Below, one piece after another: positions 1 to 7,516 of a DNA stretch of 8,975 nucleotides (positions within the stretch are counted from its first letter, which is position 1; each line of letters starts with the position of its first letter). Below the pieces are notes generated by a model, which saw only the letters and a program-made list of their open reading frames with translations, did not search any database and was not told the origin of the DNA. This DNA is from CAZWLD01 sp964634685. Lineage in GTDB: Bacteria > Bacillota_I > Bacilli_A > Acholeplasmatales > JAEDCM01. The DNA is taken from assembly GCA_964634685.1 (NCBI GenBank), contig CAZWLD010000054.1:1-8975 (forward strand), given 5' to 3'. The translations under genes and the position numbers were made by a program.

Positions 1-14
1 TACCCCTCATCACT

Positions 15-269
15 ATGCCCGCACAGCGCTACACCCGTTGCCTCACCGAAATCGAACACCTCGTCACCGAATGGCAAGCCGCCCCCTCAGCCCCCTCCGG
101 CAACTCCGAATTCTCCGCCGACTCGGGCATCTCTGCCAACTCAGGCAACTCCGGCTTCTCCGCCGACGTGACCGCCGCCTACATCCACCGCAACCTCCTC
201 AACTACTTCCAAGGCTGCGACCCCGCCCGAGAGTCCACCCATCCCTGGTACCGCCTCCTCACCGAATAA
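15..269 (+). CDS. Small hypothetical protein with Ser/Gly/Asn repeat, possibly 5'-partial
   Basis: Product of 84 residues; I do not recognise the family. The frame looks genuinely coding because most codons end in G or C (ACC, GCC, CTC, GAC recur), quite unlike the AT-rich genes downstream. Residues 1-25 look like a charged helix. Residues 26-51 are a low-complexity Ser/Gly/Asn/Ala stretch in which an NSxFSAD motif occurs twice, 15 residues apart. Residues 52-84 are again ordinary protein sequence, ending HPWYRLLTE. The frame stays open upstream to the window edge (the codons before the ATG are sense), so the ATG at 15 may be internal and the gene may begin outside the window. It probably belongs to the chromosomal flank and not to the polysaccharide operon. 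No function can be assigned. Confidence 0.55.
   Translation: MPAQRYTRCLTEIEHLVTEWQAAPSAPSGNSEFSADSGISANSGNSGFSADVTAAYIHRNLLNYFQGCDPARESTHPWYRLLTE
101..166 (+). repeat. Imperfect direct repeat inside the small GC-rich gene
   Basis: A 21-base unit beginning CAACTCCG occurs at 101-121 and again at 146-166 with two mismatches. The offset is 45 bases (15 codons), so copy-number change would keep the reading frame. The stretch between them repeats shorter GGC-AxC-TCx pieces. It encodes the Ser/Gly/Asn-rich segment of the small protein. Confidence 0.6.
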
Positions 270-309
270 CCTTCCATTTCACCATCTGAAGTGTAGCGCC
301 ATAGCATAT

Positions 310-329
310 TTTTTGCATCCCCGCAAAAA
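310..329. repeat. Short inverted repeat in the leader before the flippase gene
   Basis: TTTTTGC at 310-316 is the exact reverse complement of GCAAAAA at 323-329, separated by a six-base loop (ATCCCC). No T-run follows on either strand, so it is not a convincing intrinsic terminator. An alternative overlapping stem pairs GCATCC (315-320) with GGATGT (330-335). It may be a small RNA hairpin in the operon leader or may be chance in a short AT/GC-patterned stretch. Confidence 0.35.
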
Positions 330-331
330 GG

Positions 332-362
332 ATGTCTCAATTGTAAAGAATGTCTTAATTGT
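332..362 (+). repeat. Two-copy direct repeat, 18-base period, just before the operon
   Basis: ATGTCTCAATTGT (332-344) and ATGTCTTAATTGT (350-362) differ at one base in 13 and start 18 bases apart. They end 15 bases before the flippase start codon. Tandem sites spaced this way could bind a regulator, but no protein is implicated. No match to the Bacteroidota TTTG/TAnnTTTG promoter pair is found in this leader, so transcription may enter from upstream. Confidence 0.45.
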
Positions 363-377
363 GACTTCAACCCTCAA

Positions 378-1949
378 ATGACCGCCACAGTTTCCGACAA
401 CAACCGCCGCATCGCACACAACACAGGAATACTTTATATTAGGGTAATTCTAACTCTGTTTCTTACACTATTCTCTACCAGATACGTCCTTTTAGGATTG
501 GGTAGTGAAGATTTTGGAACCTACAATCTTATTGCAGGGGTAGTTGCTCTGTTTACTTTTATTTCTGGGACAATGGCGGCGACAACACAACGATTCATAT
601 CTTTTGAATATGGAGCCACCCATGACATCAATAAGGTAGCACGAGTATTTAATACAAGCATAATTCTACATCTTATTATAGCAACAATTGTTTTCATTAT
701 AATAATCTCCGTTGGAATATTACTAATCGATAGAGTTTTATCTATCCCGCCAGGTAATATTGGACAAGCTAAAATTGTCTTAGTAAGCGTAGCTGTTGGT
801 TTAATTTGGACCATAATGTCCGTTCCTTTTGAAGCAACGTTAATGGCACACGAGAATATTATCTTTTTTGCCATAATTCAATTACTGGGAGTATTTCTCA
901 AATTTGGAATCGCTCTTCTCTTATTAATAATTGACAATAATCGGCTGGTTATTTATGCAATATTGATGGCTGGAGTTCCGCTGATTGTACTTCTATGTCA
1001 AGCTATTTATTGTTTTAAAAACTATAATGAAACTCATCTAAATAAACATTTATTAGACCTAAGAAGGAATGCCTACATCAAACCAATGACATCTTTTGCT
1101 TCCTATGCTTTATTTGGAAACATCGGTTGGACAATTCGTGCGCAAGGCTTTTCAATTATTCTAAATATCTTTTGGGGAGTTTTAATAAATGCAGCTAATG
1201 GAATCGCCAATCAAGTAAGTGCCGCATTATTAACTTTTTCTATTTCACTTACAACCTCAATACGCCCACAACTCATTCAAGCAGCTGGGGAAGGTAATAA
1301 TGAAAGATTAATTAAGCTTACTAAAGCAGCTTGCAAATATCCATTTCTAATACTTTCCATTATAGGAATACCCCTTTTTATTACGATGCCATACATTTTA
1401 AAAATATGGCTTAATGATGTTCCTCAATATAGCATACTATTTTGTCGAATCCTAATCTTAGATGTCATGCTTAACCAGTCTACGATTGGGCTAGCGTTAA
1501 TCATGGATGCAAAAGGTAGAATTAAGTTATTACATACATTAGTCGGATCTTCCTTAATTATCACCACTATATCCATATACTTTATTGCTCAAGTATACAA
1601 ATCTGTATTTTTTGTATATTGTTTCATAATAGTTAATGACTTAATAATTATAACAATTCGCTTATTCATCGTAAGACACGCTATAAAAATATGGGCGATT
1701 CCGTTCAGATACAAACGCTTTATCTTTGATGTCATTATTAAGCCCTTTTTTGCCACTGGAACATTGATGGTATGTGGGCTGATATTTTGGCAATCTAAGG
1801 CATCATCTTTCCTTTGGTTTTCATTGACAACTATACTGACAATTTTCACATATTTGTGGATTGTTTGGTATTTTCTGTTTGAGAAAAATGAAAAACAACA
1901 AATCAAAATAATATTTATTAAACTTAAAAGAACAGTATTACATTTATGA
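378..1949 (+). CDS. Wzx-type polysaccharide repeat-unit flippase
   Basis: Predicted inner-membrane flippase of the oligosaccharide flippase (MATE/MVF-like) superfamily, which moves undecaprenyl-diphosphate-linked repeat units to the periplasmic face. The 523-residue product is almost entirely hydrophobic segments, about 12 to 14 helices. The N-terminal NNRRIAHNT-LYIR (residues 8-22), RYVLLGLGSEDFGTYN (35-50), ATTQRFISFE (68-77) and SVPFEATLMAHE (148-159) follow the pattern of the large Bacteroidales flippase family. RPQLIQAAGEG near 296-306 is also typical. The ATG at 378 gives the usual N-terminus although no Shine-Dalgarno sequence precedes it. The first 16 or so codons are GC-rich and the rest AT-rich, which suggests a recombination joint. 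The stop overlaps the next start by four bases (ATGA), indicating translational coupling. Wzx is a role name; sequence alone does not give substrate. Confidence 0.9.
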   Translation: MTATVSDNNRRIAHNTGILYIRVILTLFLTLFSTRYVLLGLGSEDFGTYNLIAGVVALFTFISGTMAATTQRFISFEYGATHDINKVARVFNTSIILHLIIATIVFIIIISVGILLIDRVLSIPPGNIGQAKIVLVSVAVGLIWTIMSVPFEATLMAHENIIFFAIIQLLGVFLKFGIALLLLIIDNNRLVIYAILMAGVPLIVLLCQAIYCFKNYNETHLNKHLLDLRRNAYIKPMTSFASYALFGNIGWTIRAQGFSIILNIFWGVLINAANGIANQVSAALLTFSISLTTSIRPQLIQAAGEGNNERLIKLTKAACKYPFLILSIIGIPLFITMPYILKIWLNDVPQYSILFCRILILDVMLNQSTIGLALIMDAKGRIKLLHTLVGSSLIITTISIYFIAQVYKSVFFVYCFIIVNDLIIITIRLFIVRHAIKIWAIPFRYKRFIFDVIIKPFFATGTLMVCGLIFWQSKASSFLWFSLTTILTIFTYLWIVWYFLFEKNEKQQIKIIFIKLKRTVLHL

Positions 1950-2635
1950 ACTTACTTTCAAAGTATATACCCGTTGGATTAAGAGTATTATTTAATAGAT
2001 ATTTTCGATATACTTGCGAAAATAATTATGGAAAAGGGAAAAAGATTCAATTATTTAGACCATTAAATATTGATCCGAAATACGTAGAAATTGACGATTT
2101 TGTAAGAATTCAATCCGATGTAACTCTAATCACCTCTGAGGCAAAACTAAGAATCAAAAAATATTCAGCTATTGGGATGGGATGTTTAATTATCCCAGGT
2201 TCTCACGTTCCTACCGTTGGACTTCCTCAATTTCTATCATTTCTACATATCAATGATATACAAACTGGCATTACAATAGAAGAAGATTGTTGGATTGGTG
2301 CGCAGGCAACTCTTTTAAGTAAATGTAATATTGGTCGTGGAGCGATTGTTGGAGCATGTTCACTTGTTACAAAAGATGTTCCACCATATGCAGTCGTTGC
2401 TGGAACTCCGGCAAAAATAATCGCCACCCGATTTTCTATAGAGCAGATCATAGAGCATGAGCAACAACTTTATCCTGAATCTGAAAGATTGTCAACACAG
2501 AAAATAAATGAAATTTTTGAAACGCATTATAAAGGATTAAAGTCAATCGGTACATCAAATATATCTGCAGCCGATTTAAAAAAACTTGAGTTAGCAAAAA
2601 ATGAATATAATATGTTTTCTAATTCAATCATTTGA
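1946..2635 (+). CDS. Hexapeptide-repeat (left-handed beta-helix) acyltransferase, sugar O-acetyltransferase type
   Basis: 229-residue protein of the trimeric left-handed beta-helix acyltransferase family (WcaF/Vat/maltose acetyltransferase-like), expected to transfer an acetyl group from acetyl-CoA to a sugar hydroxyl of the repeat unit in the cytoplasm. The helix spans about residues 45-158, with hexapeptide-like turns at VEIDDFVRIQSDVTLIT (47-63) and IEEDCWIGAQATLLSKCNIGRGAIVGACSL interrupted around residue 125. PGSHVPTVG (84-92) supplies His87, placed like the catalytic base of this family, in a loop that runs to HIND (101-104). VVAGTPAKIIATRF (150-163) is the usual C-terminal coil. A charged, helical tail of about 65 residues follows. 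The ATG overlaps the flippase stop by four bases. The acceptor sugar and the acyl group are not deducible. Confidence 0.85.
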   Translation: MNLLSKYIPVGLRVLFNRYFRYTCENNYGKGKKIQLFRPLNIDPKYVEIDDFVRIQSDVTLITSEAKLRIKKYSAIGMGCLIIPGSHVPTVGLPQFLSFLHINDIQTGITIEEDCWIGAQATLLSKCNIGRGAIVGACSLVTKDVPPYAVVAGTPAKIIATRFSIEQIIEHEQQLYPESERLSTQKINEIFETHYKGLKSIGTSNISAADLKKLELAKNEYNMFSNSII

Positions 2636-2652
2636 ATTTAATATACAATAAA

Positions 2653-2688
2653 ATGATTCCTAAAATTATACATTATGTCTGGTTAGGT
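2653..2688 (+). repeat. 36-base direct repeat, copy A (start of first GT32 gene)
   Basis: The first 12 codons of this GT32 gene match the first 12 codons of the GT32 gene at 5633-5668 at 35 of 36 bases; the single difference is a synonymous ATT/ATA. Similarity stops at both ends of this patch: the bases before the ATG differ and codon 13 onward diverges. The copies are in direct orientation, 2,980 bases apart. Confidence 0.8.
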
Positions 2689-3462
2689 AAAAAACCTAAG
2701 TCAAAAAACATAAATAATTGTATTAAATCATGGCAAAGATTATTAATTGATTACGAAATCTACGAATGGAATGAAGATAATATTGACATTAACTCTCATC
2801 CATATCTAAAAGATGCTATAGAACAAAAAAAATACGCATTTGCATCTGATTACATTCGGATACAAGTACTAAAAAAATATGGTGGTATTTATCTAGACAC
2901 CGATATCATAGTTTTCCGTCCTTTTGATAGCCTCTTAAATTGTGGTTTTTTTTCGGCAAAAGAAATATTTCAGAATATTTTTGATCCTAAAACCACTCTA
3001 TTAGACAGTGAAGGGCATAGAATCAATAAATCCCACACTATACCTGGATTTGGGGTTATGGCTGCAGTTATTGGAGCAAATGCAACTCACCCGTTTCTGG
3101 ACGAGATACTTCATTATTATAATTCTTTGAAACCAAGGGAAGATGGTCATTATGATTTCCCAATAATAGATGGAATTTTAGCAAATTTACTTGAGAATCA
3201 TGGATGGGTATATAAAGATAATGAACAACGCCTTGACAATGATATTATTATATATCCTTCTAATTTGTTTTGGTCACATAAACGATTGCTAATAAAGGAT
3301 GCCTATTGTTATCATGCTTGTGATAATAGTTGGAAAAATTCACCATCAAACAAATTACGAACTAAATTATACATCAAAAGGCTATCATTTAAAATAATTT
3401 GGGATATCCAATCTATATTTAATAAAATCCGGTATTGGAGACAGAATTTGTATTATAACTAA
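2653..3462 (+). CDS. GT32-family glycosyltransferase (first copy)
   Basis: 269-residue cytoplasmic or membrane-associated transferase of family GT32 (DXD sugar-binding region type, Och1/capsular transferase-like), which adds one sugar to the lipid-linked repeat unit. It begins MIPKIIHYVWLG, the standard GT32 opening. YAFASDYIR is at 61-69 and GGIYLDTD ends with the metal- and nucleotide-sugar-binding DTD at 82-84. W-N at 39-40 and a C-terminal HACDNSWK segment are also family-like. I chose the ATG at 2653 over the in-frame TTG at 2632 because the conserved N-terminus starts there and the second GT32 copy starts identically. The 20-base-scale gap to the acyltransferase lacks a ribosome site. 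Donor and linkage are unknown. It is paralogous to the gene at 5633. Confidence 0.88.
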   Translation: MIPKIIHYVWLGKKPKSKNINNCIKSWQRLLIDYEIYEWNEDNIDINSHPYLKDAIEQKKYAFASDYIRIQVLKKYGGIYLDTDIIVFRPFDSLLNCGFFSAKEIFQNIFDPKTTLLDSEGHRINKSHTIPGFGVMAAVIGANATHPFLDEILHYYNSLKPREDGHYDFPIIDGILANLLENHGWVYKDNEQRLDNDIIIYPSNLFWSHKRLLIKDAYCYHACDNSWKNSPSNKLRTKLYIKRLSFKIIWDIQSIFNKIRYWRQNLYYN

Positions 3463-3496
3463 AAAGTACTTATTAACCCATCCCTTATTTGCAGTT

Positions 3497-4357
3497 ATGT
3501 TCAAAATTGGAATTGTAATCGTTTCATATTGTGGAGAAAAAGATACATTAGAATGTATTAACTCAATAATTTCTTGCAATGATAACTTCTCAAAAACAAT
3601 TGTTGTGATTGATAATGCTTCCCCTCAAAATATTATCACTGAAGAATCTTTTATAAATGTAAAAAATATATCCATAATTAATGATGATTGTATAAACTAT
3701 AACAAATTAGATAACAATGTAAAAATAAAAATCATAAACAGTTCTCTCAATGGAGGATTTGGTTATGGGAATAACATTGGCATAAAGTATCTACAAGCGC
3801 ATGAATATGACATTGTTATATTACTAAATAATGACACAATTGTACCCGATGATTTTTTCAAAAAGATTTATAAATATTTTGTTTCCTCATCACCCAAAAC
3901 CGCAATTTCAATTAAATCTATAAATTATTACAATCATAAGATTATTGATTCAACCGGTTTTGGATATTTTGATCTTTGGACTGGCCGGAGTTCGCATGTA
4001 AAGCATTACAATTTGAAGTATCTTGTTGGTTCGTGTATAATCATGAACTCTATCAAATCAATTCCCTTGTTTGATGAAGATTTTTTCCTGTATTGTGAAG
4101 ATGTTGATTATTCTCAAATACTTATAGAAGCAGGCTACAGACTTGATTATGATCCACAAAACATATTCTATCATAAAGTTAACGCATCAACATCAAAAAA
4201 CATCAATCTTGACAAGATTAAACTTACAAGTATGAAAATACTATTAAAAAAACGAGGGAAATTGCGCCATCGCATATCTTTTTCATTAATGCGAAGTATA
4301 TACTACCTATTGAACAAACGTCTAGATTTATTATGCAAACTTTGGTTTCCACAATAA
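3497..4357 (+). CDS. GT2-family glycosyltransferase, rhamnosyltransferase-like (WbbL type)
   Basis: 286-residue inverting transferase with a GT-A fold, resembling the GT2 subgroup that includes bacterial rhamnosyltransferases. The nucleotide-binding strand IGIVIVSYCG (4-13) leads to VVIDNAS (36-42). The glycine-rich NGGFGYGNNIG (85-95) follows. LLNNDTIVPDDF (109-120) replaces the DXD metal motif, as is usual in this subgroup. FFLYCEDVDYS (196-206) carries the acidic residues at the position of the catalytic base. No C-terminal transmembrane pair is evident, only a basic, partly hydrophobic tail. It starts 34 bases after the GT32 gene and its last 25 bases overlap the polymerase gene. The sugar transferred is not certain; rhamnose is only the commonest activity among relatives. 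Confidence 0.87.
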   Translation: MFKIGIVIVSYCGEKDTLECINSIISCNDNFSKTIVVIDNASPQNIITEESFINVKNISIINDDCINYNKLDNNVKIKIINSSLNGGFGYGNNIGIKYLQAHEYDIVILLNNDTIVPDDFFKKIYKYFVSSSPKTAISIKSINYYNHKIIDSTGFGYFDLWTGRSSHVKHYNLKYLVGSCIIMNSIKSIPLFDEDFFLYCEDVDYSQILIEAGYRLDYDPQNIFYHKVNASTSKNINLDKIKLTSMKILLKKRGKLRHRISFSLMRSIYYLLNKRLDLLCKLWFPQ

Positions 4358-5643
4358 CTTCGACAAATAATTCCCCAAATGGTATTTTACCTGGTTTTTT
4401 GATCGGCTTTTTTTGCACTGCAAACGGGTTTATGTTTCATGTCGGTTCTCTGAACTTAAGAATCTGTGACATATTTTTTTTCTTACTTCCTATATATTGG
4501 ATTTTTGTTACTCGACATAAACATTATTTTTACAATAATAATATTAAAAAAGGGCTATTCATTGTCTTTTTTATATTTTTTTGGATAACATTTATTGGTA
4601 TTACTAACTATAATGATTTATCCCCGGTATACCAAAACTTTTTTTTAAAATATGCTATCAATAAATTATTATGGATACCAATATATGCATTTATATTTAT
4701 GGCATATGGCGGTTCAGGGTTCTTATATGGGGTGTTTTTGGGGATATCTCTTTGCTCGTTACTAAATACGGTAATGGTCATTTATGAATACATTTATATT
4801 CAAGGTGGTAGTTTACCAAAATATGAATTCATTAAATCTTTAGGTCTGTATATTGATGATAAAAAAAATAAAGTCATAAATCAAGGTATGATTAGACCTA
4901 CAGGATTAATGCTTGACCCAAATTACACTGGAGGATATACTGGAATTGGAATAATTTTTTTTGATAGCTTGTATCAAAGATACAAAAAAATAAAATATTT
5001 GATTTGTAGCATTATTTGTGCTATTCCAATGTTTCTTGTTTTTTCCAGAACAGGATTATTCTCTATATTACTTTGTTTCATATTAAGTATTTATTTCAGA
5101 GTTAAATATGGCAAAAGGTATCCGGTAATATATCCTTGGGTTATTGGATTGTCTTTTATTTGTGCAATTTTAATATTGTCATACATTCTAACATTAGATA
5201 ATCAAACCTACGAAATGTTAGTTGACCGTTTAACCTTGAATGATTCAAGTGCGGGAGTAAGAAGTTTATACATTGACTATTATCTTAGCCTTGCGAATCC
5301 TATGCAAATCATATTTGGAGTAGGTAATGCTGGCTATTTCATGTCTGATTTTTGGGGAACTTCAGAAGTATGGGGGCCAGAATCATCTGTAATAGCATTA
5401 TTTATTGAACAGGGATTATTATTTATGATTATATATCTCATAGTGCTAATTTACATATTTAAAAAATTAATTGGCATCAATTATCACTATGCCATGATTC
5501 TTGTTTATATTAATCTTATAGGATTATCATACAATTTTTTAGGCGATCGAGTCTATTTCTTTTTAACATGTTGTCTGATTATGTATTGTTTCTCTTCATA
5601 TTCATCAAAAAACATCAAATCAAAATTTAATTATGATACCTAA
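4333..5643 (+). CDS. Wzy-type O-antigen/capsule repeat-unit polymerase
   Basis: 436-residue polytopic inner-membrane protein with the look of the Wzy/O-antigen ligase superfamily. It is predicted to polymerise lipid-linked repeat units on the periplasmic side. About ten or more hydrophobic segments are visible (for example 46-60, 73-90, 113-150, 222-252, 266-287, 353-378). Two short motifs typical of the family are present: RPTGLMLDPNYTG (188-200) and FSRTG (237-241). The large periplasmic loop probably spans about 288-352 and contains FGVGNAGY (328-335) and GPESS (348-352) before a membrane helix. Assignment over ligase rests on its place inside a repeat-unit cluster beside a flippase. The ATG at 4333 lies within the GT2 gene, and later ATGs would remove the first hydrophobic segment. 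Several eight-base T or A runs occur within the gene. Confidence 0.85.
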   Translation: MQTLVSTITSTNNSPNGILPGFLIGFFCTANGFMFHVGSLNLRICDIFFFLLPIYWIFVTRHKHYFYNNNIKKGLFIVFFIFFWITFIGITNYNDLSPVYQNFFLKYAINKLLWIPIYAFIFMAYGGSGFLYGVFLGISLCSLLNTVMVIYEYIYIQGGSLPKYEFIKSLGLYIDDKKNKVINQGMIRPTGLMLDPNYTGGYTGIGIIFFDSLYQRYKKIKYLICSIICAIPMFLVFSRTGLFSILLCFILSIYFRVKYGKRYPVIYPWVIGLSFICAILILSYILTLDNQTYEMLVDRLTLNDSSAGVRSLYIDYYLSLANPMQIIFGVGNAGYFMSDFWGTSEVWGPESSVIALFIEQGLLFMIIYLIVLIYIFKKLIGINYHYAMILVYINLIGLSYNFLGDRVYFFLTCCLIMYCFSSYSSKNIKSKFNYDT

Positions 5644-5668
5644 AATTATACATTATGTCTGGTTAGGT
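5633..5668 (+). repeat. 36-base direct repeat, copy B (start of second GT32 gene)
   Basis: Partner of the repeat at 2653-2688, with one mismatch. Its first 11 bases lie inside the 3' end of the polymerase gene in another frame. Recombination between the two copies would remove the first GT32, GT2 and polymerase genes and leave one intact GT32 frame. Confidence 0.8.
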
Positions 5669-6421
5669 CATAGTAAAATTCCAAGAAAACTCCAAAAGTG
5701 CATTTATACATGGGAAAAGCAAATGCCAGATTATAGACTTATTTGTTGGAATGAAAATAATCTGCCACTGAGCGAAATGCCTTTTGTCATTCACTGTCTA
5801 AAAAATAACGAATATGCCTTTGCTGCTGATTATATTCGATTATGGGCTCTATATAACTATGGTGGAATCTATATGGACACCGATGTCAAAACTAAAAAAT
5901 CATTCGATATATTTTTAAAGCACAGTTTCTTTACGTCAATTGAATATGATGAATTATGGTTTAATAAGACAGGGAAATTTCAAGTTGACGTGGAAGGGAA
6001 TTTATTACAAAAAGAATTAATTGTTGCAGGATTAGGATTACACAGTGCAGTAATCGGGTCCATTAAACATCACCCTATTCTTTCTGACTGTCTTAATATT
6101 TATCAAGATGCACAGTATCAAATATTTGATGAAACTGTAGCCATCAATGGACAAATGGCACGCATCTTATATAATTATGGATTCAAATATACTGACAAAT
6201 TTCAATTATTAAATGGTGATATTGCCATATTTAAATCAGACGTATTTTCTAATATCGATACATACACTAACAATTCCTATTCTTTACATATTGCCGATGG
6301 TTCATGGAAACATTTATCAATTAGCCAAAGAATTAGTCGAATAGCATACCTTATTTTACCAGAGACACTTTATATTAAATTATGGAAAGTGATTAGAAAA
6401 CTATTTTCCAGCTATATATAA
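5633..6421 (+). CDS. GT32-family glycosyltransferase (second copy)
   Basis: 262-residue GT32 transferase, paralogous to the one at 2653. It opens MIPKIIHYVWLG, has YAFAADYIR at 61-69 and GGIYMDTD with DTD at 82-84, so all landmark residues fall at the same numbers as in the first copy. The C-terminal part ends with HIADGSWKHLS, matching the HACDNSWK region of its paralogue. The middle region (about 90-200) differs substantially, so the two enzymes probably add different sugars or use different acceptors. The start overlaps the polymerase stop by 11 bases (ATGATACCTAA), suggesting coupled translation. A sugar donor cannot be assigned. Confidence 0.88.
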   Translation: MIPKIIHYVWLGHSKIPRKLQKCIYTWEKQMPDYRLICWNENNLPLSEMPFVIHCLKNNEYAFAADYIRLWALYNYGGIYMDTDVKTKKSFDIFLKHSFFTSIEYDELWFNKTGKFQVDVEGNLLQKELIVAGLGLHSAVIGSIKHHPILSDCLNIYQDAQYQIFDETVAINGQMARILYNYGFKYTDKFQLLNGDIAIFKSDVFSNIDTYTNNSYSLHIADGSWKHLSISQRISRIAYLILPETLYIKLWKVIRKLFSSYI

Positions 6422-6438
6422 TTCATATTCAAAATACA

Positions 6439-7509
6439 ATGGCAAATATAATTGTTGATTTAACTCCTTTATATGGTAGAAAAATAACAGGGATCGAACG
6501 GTATGGAATTGAGTTGTATCAAGCATTAGTAAAAACAGAACATACAATTATTCCGATATTTAGAAAAGAAAATACTATTGACGATAATCCCAATGCTATT
6601 ATAATAAATTGTTCAAATCGCTTTTTTGTTGAAAATATAATAATGCCATGGAAATTAATAAGACTTAAGAATATCTCTGCGGTGTTTTTTCCAATCCTCC
6701 CTCCACCAATTAGTTTATTATATTCCAATTTAAAAATCATTCCTACCATCCATGACCTTGCTTTTAAATTCTATTCTAAAACTTTATCAACAAGAGCAAG
6801 ATTCTATTTGACTCCTAAATATAATATGGCTTTAAAAAGGGCAAACTATATATTAACTATTTCCGAAACGGTAAAGAAAGAACTTGAATCAATTAGTAAA
6901 GTTTCAATATTAAATTGGGGAGAAAGTATTTCGAAAAATTTTAATCTTAAAAATTATATTTTTAATCCTGAAGTTATCAAAAAATTTGGTTTAAATATTA
7001 ACCACTATTTGATTTCTGTTTCAACATTAGAACCACGAAAGAATCTTAAATTCCTACTGAAAATTTGGGAAAAATTGTCTGTAAAACATCCTAATTTTAA
7101 ATTAGTGTTAGTTGGAAGGTTAGGGTGGGGAAATGATGCGGAATTAAAGAATTTGTTAGATAAACTAAAAAATAGTATTGTAATCACTGGATTTATAACC
7201 GATTCTGAATTGATTAATCTTTATCACTTTTCTAAGAGCTTTATTTTATTATCAATATATGAAGGATTTGGTAGAACTCCATTTGAAGCGTTAGCCTGCA
7301 AAACAAATGTTATTGTTTCGGATATTCCTGTCTTTAGAGAAAATCTAGAGCACAATGCAACATTTGTTTCATTAAAAGACATTGATGATGCTATTCAAAT
7401 AATTGATTCAACAATATCCATGAACCAAAATGAGAGTAAAATAGATCCCAAAATCTTTAATATCCTAGAAACTAACATAATCAATAATTTAAATAAAATT
7501 ATTCAATAA
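6439..7509 (+). CDS. GT4-family glycosyltransferase
   Basis: 356-residue retaining transferase with a GT-B fold, family GT4, expected to act on the cytoplasmic face during repeat-unit assembly. The N-terminal half has the glycine-containing acceptor loop (LYGRKITGIERYG, 11-23) and TIHDLAF (103-109). The domain junction reads SVSTLEPRKNL (193-203), a hallmark of mannosyltransferase-like GT4 enzymes. KLVLVGRLGWG (221-231) begins the donor domain. SIYEGFGRTPFEAL (272-285) carries the EX7E pair, Glu275 and Glu283, that contacts the nucleotide sugar, and VIVSDIPVFRE (291-301) follows. The gene sits 17 bases after the second GT32 gene and 7 bases before the GT26 gene. Mannosyl or rhamnosyl transfer is common among relatives, but the donor here is not established. 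Confidence 0.9.
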   Translation: MANIIVDLTPLYGRKITGIERYGIELYQALVKTEHTIIPIFRKENTIDDNPNAIIINCSNRFFVENIIMPWKLIRLKNISAVFFPILPPPISLLYSNLKIIPTIHDLAFKFYSKTLSTRARFYLTPKYNMALKRANYILTISETVKKELESISKVSILNWGESISKNFNLKNYIFNPEVIKKFGLNINHYLISVSTLEPRKNLKFLLKIWEKLSVKHPNFKLVLVGRLGWGNDAELKNLLDKLKNSIVITGFITDSELINLYHFSKSFILLSIYEGFGRTPFEALACKTNVIVSDIPVFRENLEHNATFVSLKDIDDAIQIIDSTISMNQNESKIDPKIFNILETNIINNLNKIIQ

Positions 7510-7516
7510 CTATCTC

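Noticed and set aside
38..289. Overlapping 83-residue frame across the small GC-rich gene
   Set aside because: It is Arg/Pro/Leu-rich, as expected from reading C-rich codons out of frame; the frame at 15 has the normal third-position GC pattern.
307..315. TATTTTTTG in the leader as a -7 promoter element for the operon
   Set aside because: It has one base too many for TAnnTTTG, and no TTTG lies about 20 bases upstream, so it does not meet the standard used for the site at 8932-8963.
310..335. Leader hairpin as an intrinsic terminator ending the upstream gene
   Set aside because: The stem is short and AT-rich and no T-tract follows it on either strand.
521..874. Minus-strand open frame inside the flippase gene (others of this kind lie at 1589-1906, 2227-2451, 6519-6749)
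   Set aside because: Each lies opposite a well-supported gene and shows no recognisable protein features.
2632..2652. TTG at 2632 as the start of the first GT32 gene
   Set aside because: It would add seven residues ahead of the conserved MIPKIIHYVWLG opening, and the paralogue starts exactly at that Met.
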